Shown here: in pieces, positions 58,907 through 64,000 of the stretch
Layout of the letters: every line of letters starts with the position of its first letter
Numbering within the stretch: the first letter of the stretch is position 1
DNA from: Bacteroidota bacterium
GTDB lineage: Bacteria; Bacteroidota; Bacteroidia; Chitinophagales; LD1
NCBI GenBank assembly: GCA_016715625.1
Contig: JADJZU010000008.1
Coordinates: 1 to 64,000 of the forward strand
DNA length: 64,000 nt
Reading direction: 5' to 3'
Notes under the pieces: generated by a model
Seen by the model: the letters and a program-made list of their open reading frames with translations, nothing else
The model's database searches: none
Told to the model about the DNA's origin: nothing
Program-made: the position numbers and the translations under genes

Positions 58907-59497
58907 TTCAGCAAAGGATTTTCGGGATAAGTAGCCATAGGTTTCGTACACTCCACCCATGTGCTGCATGGTATTTTTCCAAAGAACTGTGTAGTCGGTT
59001 TTAAAAATATGGTGGTGGGTTGCAGGTGTAAGAATCCATGAATTTTCCTTCATCTCCTCCTCTAGCTGATGAAATCCCCATCCGCTATAGCCTAAATAAA
59101 AACGAATGTCTTGTGCAGATACCTTCTCCAACTCGATGAGTGTCTTAAGTTGCTCGAAATCTCCTCCCCAATATAGGTTGTCGGCTATTTTGATGCTGTC
59201 TTCAATCTGGTCGCCTAGTGTGTGAAGGAACTGAAGAGTATCCGTGCCCACCGGCCCTCCCAAAAACAAAGGGGCTTTGAAAGATGGAAAATCCTCCACT
59301 ACATCGGTTAATCGCAGATTGATTGGTTTGTTTAATACCAGGCCTACCGTGCCATTTTCTTCATTGTGATCGCAGATGAGCACAACTGTTCTTCTGAAAT
59401 TTTCATCCAACATAAAAGGCTCAGATAGCAAAAGTTGACCTTTACCTATTTCTTTGCTTTTCTCAAACTCGTAACTCCAAATGTTTTGATTGGGCAT
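58903..59497 (-). CDS. yqgE: YqgE/AlgH (DUF179) family protein (one-base frameshift near the C-terminus)
   Basis: A conserved protein of unknown function. Motifs are GKGQLLLSEPFMLDENFRRT, VVLICDHNEENGTVGLVLNK, APLFLGGPVGTDTLQFLHTL and IRFYLGYSGWGFHQLEEEMK. The literal frame after MGGVYET reads on for another 70 codons antisense into the Sua5/TsaC gene, ending at 58709, which is not family-like. Removing one A at 58939 (plus strand) gives the ending MGGVYETMATYPENPLLN and a stop at 58903. That makes 197 aa, near the family's usual 185-200, and a clean convergent junction. I take the shorter form as correct. Confidence 0.9.
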
Positions 59498-59645
59498 ATG
59501 CTTTTCTTATGTAGCGATGATAGAAAATTATAAAACAGACTTCCTAATCTGTCCCACAGAATTTATTCCACACAGTATTTTTTACGTTAACATTTCGCAA
59601 TTGGTTTTGACTTAATTTGTAACCCCTATAATCGCAATATACTGT

Positions 59646-62423
59646 ATGAAGAAAATCTTTGCGCTCTATGTGCTATGCGCCTCTCTGCTTTATTCTACCG
59701 CACAATCTGTGGTGATACCCAATGTTTGGATAAACGAAATTCATTATGATGATTTGGGTACAGATGGAAACGAGGGCTTTGAAGTAGCAGGTACTGCCGG
59801 CACTAATCTCCACTGCTTTGAGGTGTGGTTATATACTGGGCCTACACCTGCCAGTGCTGTAAGTTATGATACCATCACACTCAGCGGAACTTTGCCAGCG
59901 CAATATTGCGGAATAGGTACAGCGTGGTTTGGCTTACCTGTTAATGGAATAGAGAATGGACCCAACGATGGATTGGCTTTGGTATATGCACCCCAGCATA
60001 GCGGATGTGGCGTAAATAACGTGGATACAGTTTTGCAGTTTCTTTCATACGAGGGGATCATAACCGCTGCTGACGGACGCGCTGCCGGACTCACTTCCAC
60101 CGATATTGGCGTAGCCGAAACAGTAAATACTCCGGACAGTGTGTCCATACAGTTGGTTGGTTTTGGCACTACGTATTATTCCTTCACCTGGGAGGCCGGT
60201 TTAGATACTTCGCATGCAGATGTTAATACAAATCAAACCTTCTGTCCGCCATCGCCCGTAGTTCAGTTTGCTGTTTCAAGCCAATCGGTGATGGAAAGTG
60301 CCGGCACTTTTACTGTTTCTGTAACCATTGCTAATCCGAATGCTAATCCTACTACGGTAGCAGTGAATGTTTCCGGAGGTACTGCAACCAGTGGAACAGA
60401 CTTCACTACTTCCCCCAGTTTATTGACCTTTCCGGCCAATTCTTTTGGTCCGCAGCAAATTTCATTCAATATCATTAGTGATAATTTAGATGAACCCAAC
60501 GAAACTGTTTTCATTACACTTTCTAACCCTACCAATGGCGCAAGCATTGGCGCAGTGAGTGCCGATACGCTGAGCATCATTGATGACGATGCACTCTTCT
60601 TGTTGGTTTATCCGCCCACTCAATCGCAGTTTGAGAATATTGGAACTATCAATGTTCCGGTATTACTCAATAACCCAAGCGTAAATCCAACAAGCGTAAC
60701 TGTAAAATTGGTTTCGTCCACTGCTGCACAAGGCACCGACTACTATTTTGCAGATACCACTATCACCTGGCCAGCCGGCACCTCGGGTACGCGCCAAGTG
60801 CCTGTAACCATAGTGGATGATAATTTGTTTGAGGCAGACGAAACCATTGCCATCAAAATTACAAACCCTACGAATGGCGCGCAATTGGCCGACTCTACGT
60901 TTGATATTACTATTCGTAACAACGATAACCTTTCGGGCAGCGATTGCACCGATTTGTATTTCAGTGAATACATAGAAGGCACTTCCAACAACAAGGCACT
61001 TGAAATATATAACCCAACCAACAGTGCTGTAAATCTTTCCGATTACAAGATTGTTCGATTTAATAATGGCTCCACCTCCGGTATAGAATTTCAACTCTCC
61101 GGCTTTCTAGCTGCTGAAGATGTATACGTGTTGGTAAACGCTACGGCTGATTCACTTTTAAAGCTCAAAGCAGATACGCTGACTGGTTATGTAAACCACA
61201 ATGGAGATGACGCATACGCTCTGCTTCACATCAGCGACACGATTGATGTATTGGGTGTGATAGGAGTGGACCCGGGCAATAGCTGGGTGGTAGATACTGC
61301 CACCACCGAAGACCATACCTTGATTAGAAGTTACTACTACTACATTGGAAGTAAAGATTGGAGCGCTGCGGTGCAAAGCTGGAAAAGTTATCCGGTAGAT
61401 TTGATTGACTCCTTGGGGTTTCATAACACGGCTGAATGCGGCAATCCGGAGCCTATAGCGCCTGCGGTGATTCGATTTGTGAAAATATTGGACACTGTTC
61501 CTGAAATCTACACTCCCAACTTTAATTATTTTGATGTGGTGGTTCAGTGCATAAACCCGAGTGGACAGAACGCCACTTTTTCAGTGGCATTGGATGCAGG
61601 TGCTTCTACTGCCACGCAAGGACTAACGAACGATTTTATTTATACTAACCAAAACATAACAGCTGGTGCGGGAGTTACCTTTGATACCGTTAGTTTCATC
61701 ATTAATAACGATAATCTGATAGAGCCCACCGAGAATGCATTGCTGCGTTTTATTAATCTATCGGCCAATACAGTGGTGGGCCCCGACTCAATCTATAACT
61801 TATATATCACAGATAGCGATGTGCTCACTGTATCATTTTTGGGCGCCTCTTACGACTACACCGAAGATGCAGGGCTGGTGCAAGTGAAGGTTACATTATC
61901 TACACCTGTGGCCAACAACACGTCTGCTACAATACAACTGGCAGCAGGCAGCGCTACGCGCAATGTGGATTTTACCTTTAATGATACCACGCTGGTATTT
62001 TTAGCTAACACTGCCGATACGCTTGCATTTTTTGTCGATATCATAGAAGATGGATTGGATGAAGGAAATGAGGAGATAAATTTCGATTTGATAAATCCGA
62101 CCAATGGCGCTGCGCTCGGAACTATTGGCTGCACCGTGCGCATTATAGATAACGATTCTACAGTCGGTTTTGAAGAGAACCAGTTCGATAATAGTCTGCA
62201 GGTTTATCCAAATCCGGTTTCCGACTTACTTTTTTTGAAATCGGAAAAGTTGATGGATGAGTTTTTTGTTACCGATATAACCGGAAAAGCGGTGGGCCGT
62301 TTTTTTGAAGTTCATTCAACAGAATATGCTCTAGATGTAAGCCAATTTGCCGAAGGCATATACTATATTATGATTCATAGCGATGGTCAACGATGGATGA
62401 GGCGATTTGTAAAGCGTAACTAA
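59646..62423 (+). CDS. Secreted Calx-beta/lamin-tail-domain protein with T9SS sorting domain
   Basis: The 925-aa surface or secreted protein starts with a signal peptide (MKKIFALYVLCASLLYSTAQ). An N-terminal LTD-like segment follows (VWINEIHYDDLGTDGNEGFE). Next come Calx-beta-type repeats (ESAGTFTVSVTIANPNANPT ... EPNETVFITLSNPTNGASIG; FEADETIAIKITNPTNGAQL), a second lamin-tail domain (LYFSEYIEGTSNNKALEIYN ... SLGFHNTAECGN, about 435-610), two more Calx-beta-type repeats and a T9SS domain (LQVYPNPVSDLLFL ... EGIYYIMIHSDGQRWMR). Calcium binding via DDN/DEGNE loops is likely by family. The function is otherwise unknown. A compact convergent junction with mnmD follows. Confidence 0.9.
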   Translation: MKKIFALYVLCASLLYSTAQSVVIPNVWINEIHYDDLGTDGNEGFEVAGTAGTNLHCFEVWLYTGPTPASAVSYDTITLSGTLPAQYCGIGTAWFGLPVNGIENGPNDGLALVYAPQHSGCGVNNVDTVLQFLSYEGIITAADGRAAGLTSTDIGVAETVNTPDSVSIQLVGFGTTYYSFTWEAGLDTSHADVNTNQTFCPPSPVVQFAVSSQSVMESAGTFTVSVTIANPNANPTTVAVNVSGGTATSGTDFTTSPSLLTFPANSFGPQQISFNIISDNLDEPNETVFITLSNPTNGASIGAVSADTLSIIDDDALFLLVYPPTQSQFENIGTINVPVLLNNPSVNPTSVTVKLVSSTAAQGTDYYFADTTITWPAGTSGTRQVPVTIVDDNLFEADETIAIKITNPTNGAQLADSTFDITIRNNDNLSGSDCTDLYFSEYIEGTSNNKALEIYNPTNSAVNLSDYKIVRFNNGSTSGIEFQLSGFLAAEDVYVLVNATADSLLKLKADTLTGYVNHNGDDAYALLHISDTIDVLGVIGVDPGNSWVVDTATTEDHTLIRSYYYYIGSKDWSAAVQSWKSYPVDLIDSLGFHNTAECGNPEPIAPAVIRFVKILDTVPEIYTPNFNYFDVVVQCINPSGQNATFSVALDAGASTATQGLTNDFIYTNQNITAGAGVTFDTVSFIINNDNLIEPTENALLRFINLSANTVVGPDSIYNLYITDSDVLTVSFLGASYDYTEDAGLVQVKVTLSTPVANNTSATIQLAAGSATRNVDFTFNDTTLVFLANTADTLAFFVDIIEDGLDEGNEEINFDLINPTNGAALGTIGCTVRIIDNDSTVGFEENQFDNSLQVYPNPVSDLLFLKSEKLMDEFFVTDITGKAVGRFFEVHSTEYALDVSQFAEGIYYIMIHSDGQRWMRRFVKRN

Positions 62424-63097
62424 GTATTTCGCTTATGCGCTCGAATCATTTCTCGTTTGCCCCAAGGCCCAACGGGTTTTTCGATTACAAAGCCCGCTTC
62501 GCGCATCGCTTTTTGTGCAATGCTTTTTGAACAATAAGTCACCAGGATTCCATTAGGCGACATTGCATCATACAGTTTGGTGAAGATTTCCTTACTCCAA
62601 ATTTCCGGCTGATGTGTAGGAGCGAATGCGTCAAAAAAAACAATGTCGTATTCAGTATCTAAATGCACATCTTCTATTTTACTCTGTTTTTTATGGAATG
62701 CAAAAAAGTGGGTTACCTGGTGCATTTCTTCCCACCTGCAAAGGTGAAGGGTGTGATAAGGTCCATAACAGTATTCGAAACCTAACAAATCGGTATAGTT
62801 GAGTTGTTTCACAATTGAAATGTCTACCGGGTGAGCTTCCAGAGTTGTGTAATGTATGGATACCTCATTCTTTTCCGCATGTAGCATTGTGAGTAATGCA
62901 TTGAGGCCGGTCCCGAAACCAATCTCCAGAACAGAAATGGGTTTTCGCGGGTTATTTTGTTCTATAAAATACTTTAAACCACTGTCTATAAATACATGAT
63001 TGGATTCCTGAATGGAGCCGTGTCTGGAATGATAGACTTCATTAAACACCTCAGAGAAAAGAGTATGGCTTCCATCAGCGGTTTTTAAAATTTCCAT
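62420..63097 (-). CDS. mnmD: tRNA 5-methylaminomethyl-2-thiouridine methyltransferase MnmD-type (DUF752)
   Basis: It methylates the wobble uridine intermediate nm5(s2)U34, corresponding to the methyltransferase half of MnmC. The start at 63097 (MEILKTADGSHTLFSEVFNE) is the family-typical one. Motifs: YHSRHGSIQESNHVFIDSGL, the SAM-binding VLEIGFGTGLNALLTMLHAE, VHLDTEYDIVFFDAFAPTHQ, PEIWSKEIFTKLYDAMSPNG, and YCSKSIAQKAMREAGFVIEK. The product is 225 aa without the oxidoreductase domain, which is common outside gammaproteobacteria. The stop codon overlaps that of the preceding convergent gene (62420-62423). Confidence 0.92.
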   Translation of the reverse strand: MEILKTADGSHTLFSEVFNEVYHSRHGSIQESNHVFIDSGLKYFIEQNNPRKPISVLEIGFGTGLNALLTMLHAEKNEVSIHYTTLEAHPVDISIVKQLNYTDLLGFEYCYGPYHTLHLCRWEEMHQVTHFFAFHKKQSKIEDVHLDTEYDIVFFDAFAPTHQPEIWSKEIFTKLYDAMSPNGILVTYCSKSIAQKAMREAGFVIEKPVGPWGKREMIRAHKRNT

Positions 63098-63162
63098 GGT
63101 GTATTTAAATAGGTTCAAATTTCAAAATAAGGGGGAATCGATACAGGGGTGGGCAAGAAAAT

Positions 63163-63170
63163 TATTTTTG
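63163..63170 (+). promoter_or_regulatory. Bacteroidota -7 element before purE
   Basis: TATTTTTG is an exact match to TANNTTTG, 16 bp before the purE ATG, in the short mnmD-purE gap. A convincing -33 TTG at the usual distance is not seen. Confidence 0.45.
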
Positions 63171-63186
63171 CAGAAAACAGATAATT

Positions 63187-63708
63187 ATGTCTACACCACA
63201 GGTAGGTATCATCATGGGCAGCGATAGCGATTTGAAAATAATGCAGGAAGCAGCTGAAGTGCTGGGGCATTTAGGAGTTGAATTTGAGTTGACCGTGGTC
63301 AGTGCACACCGAACCCCGGAGCGAATGATGGAGTATGCCTCTGCCGCCAAAGCGCGGGGTTTAAAAGTAGTGATAGCCGGAGCTGGTGGTGCTGCTCATC
63401 TACCCGGAATGGTGGCCAGTGTTACCACTTTGCCCGTAATAGGAGTTCCTATTAAATCGTCCAATTCTATTGATGGATGGGATTCTGTGTTGTCTATTTT
63501 GCAAATGCCTGCGGGAGTTCCGGTTGCTACGGTAGCGCTAAACGGTGCACGCAATGCCGGTATTTTAGCGGCACAGATTATTGCAACCTCAGATCATGCA
63601 GTCGCTGATAATCTTGCCGCCTATAAAACGGACTTGAAGACAAAAGTGCAGCAAAGCATTCGTGAGATTAAAATTGCCGGCTTCCGAAATCAGTTTGACG
63701 GGGAGTAA
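63187..63708 (+). CDS. purE: N5-carboxyaminoimidazole ribonucleotide mutase PurE
   Basis: It interconverts N5-CAIR and CAIR in purine biosynthesis. At 173 aa it is the class I form. Motifs are VGIIMGSDSDLKIMQEAAEV, VVSAHRTPERMMEYASAAKA, VVIAGAGGAAHLPGMVASVT, VIGVPIKSSNSIDGWDSVLS with ILQMPAGVPVATVALNGARN. PurK normally accompanies it but is not in the visible part. Confidence 0.97.
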   Translation: MSTPQVGIIMGSDSDLKIMQEAAEVLGHLGVEFELTVVSAHRTPERMMEYASAAKARGLKVVIAGAGGAAHLPGMVASVTTLPVIGVPIKSSNSIDGWDSVLSILQMPAGVPVATVALNGARNAGILAAQIIATSDHAVADNLAAYKTDLKTKVQQSIREIKIAGFRNQFDGE

Positions 63709-63730
63709 ATACTTTTTATCCCTCCCCGGG

Positions 63731-63761
63731 TTGACATCCTATTGTTTTTTTTATACTTTAG
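63731..63761 (+). promoter_or_regulatory. Candidate promoter of the last secreted-protein gene
   Basis: TTG at 63731 and TACTTTAG at 63754-63761 (one mismatch to TANNTTTG) are separated by 20 bp, the spacing of Bacteroidota sigma-ABfr promoters. The start codon lies 12 or 39 bp downstream. Confidence 0.45.
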
Positions 63762-63800
63762 GGTCGTTATTTAATGCACGCAACTAAAATTAACACCACT

Positions 63801-64000
63801 ATGGGTAAAAAAATCTACTCAGTAATCCTCTGTTTCTATTTTACAATCGCGATAGCTATCGTATATGGCCAATGTAATCTGGCGGTGGAAACAAATCCTG
63901 CTTTATCAGGTACTCCATCCAATTGCAATACCGCCAATTTTAAATGTGGCTCCGGTGCATATTATGATTTAACGATTACACCACAGACCTATTATAATTT
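63801..64000 (+). CDS. Secreted protein, N-terminal part only (cut by window edge)
   Basis: The ATG at 63801 opens MGKKIYSVILCFYFTIAIAI, a signal peptide, followed by VYGQCNLAVETNPALSGTPS and NCNTANFKCGSGAYYDLTIT. An in-frame ATG at 63774 would add nine polar residues and is less likely. The Cys-rich start resembles other surface proteins of this genome. The remainder lies outside the window. Confidence 0.75.
   Translation, partial: MGKKIYSVILCFYFTIAIAIVYGQCNLAVETNPALSGTPSNCNTANFKCGSGAYYDLTITPQTYYN

Overview
The window is a chromosomal segment of a Bacteroidota bacterium. The order cannot be fixed from sequence alone, but a gliding or type IX secretion lineage such as Chitinophagales fits. 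Supporting signs are at least seven secreted proteins with type IX secretion system (T9SS) C-terminal sorting domains, SprB-type and HYR repeats, the long (312 aa) NusB in the order nusB-DUF1573-yajC, a Glu/Leu dehydrogenase of leucine dehydrogenase type, and TANNTTTG -7 boxes upstream of several genes. No phage, integrase, transposase or CRISPR array is visible.

Layout. 1-5.9 kb (minus): a large surface protein running off the left edge, then ftsA and ftsQ, with no ftsZ or murC beside them. 6-9.7 kb: a secreted esterase and two tandem paralogous secreted proteins. 9.7-17 kb: a WbqC-like protein, a thioredoxin-fold protein, a DUF4139 protein, rdgB, an ECF sigma factor with a probable membrane partner, and a DUF5686 outer-membrane protein. 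17-26.8 kb (minus): a tight run smc - glycosyltransferase - SDR - ribD - EamA - M36-like protease - uridine phosphorylase. 27-31 kb (minus): groSL and nusB-DUF1573-yajC. 31-34.3 kb (minus): bamD - rpoZ - coaC followed by leucine dehydrogenase. 34.4-36.9 kb (plus): recN and fabI. 36.9-37.7 kb: non-coding, with REP-like palindromes, a degenerate flanking direct repeat and a 270-bp tract of about 89% A+T, leading into two unrecognised genes. 38.9-44.7 kb (minus): an ABC-F ATPase, yidC and a penicillin-acylase-type hydrolase. 44.9-56 kb (plus): a secreted CotH-kinase protein, the initiator tRNA and an 8.2-kb giant surface protein. 56-64 kb: an alpha/beta hydrolase, a cyclophilin, a Sua5/TsaC-type gene, yqgE, a Calx-beta/LTD surface protein, mnmD, purE and the start of another secreted protein.

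Reading caution. At least seven otherwise normal genes, including ftsA and bamD, are broken by one-base shifts, mostly inside short homopolymers. The giant gene carries many more. The alternative frames keep intact family motifs on both sides, so I read most of these as consensus errors and give whole-gene coordinates across them. The in-frame 'scar' in the ECF sigma factor and the missing CoaB half of CoaBC are different in kind and could be real.

Together the genes combine housekeeping (division, chromosome segregation, membrane insertion, outer-membrane assembly, cofactor and purine synthesis, tRNA modification) with a heavy investment in secreted, adhesive or degradative surface proteins. 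The least described material is the four-fold Cys-rich repeat and the nested lectin-in-SprB architecture of the giant protein, and the AT-tract plus orphan gene pair at 37.5-38.8 kb.
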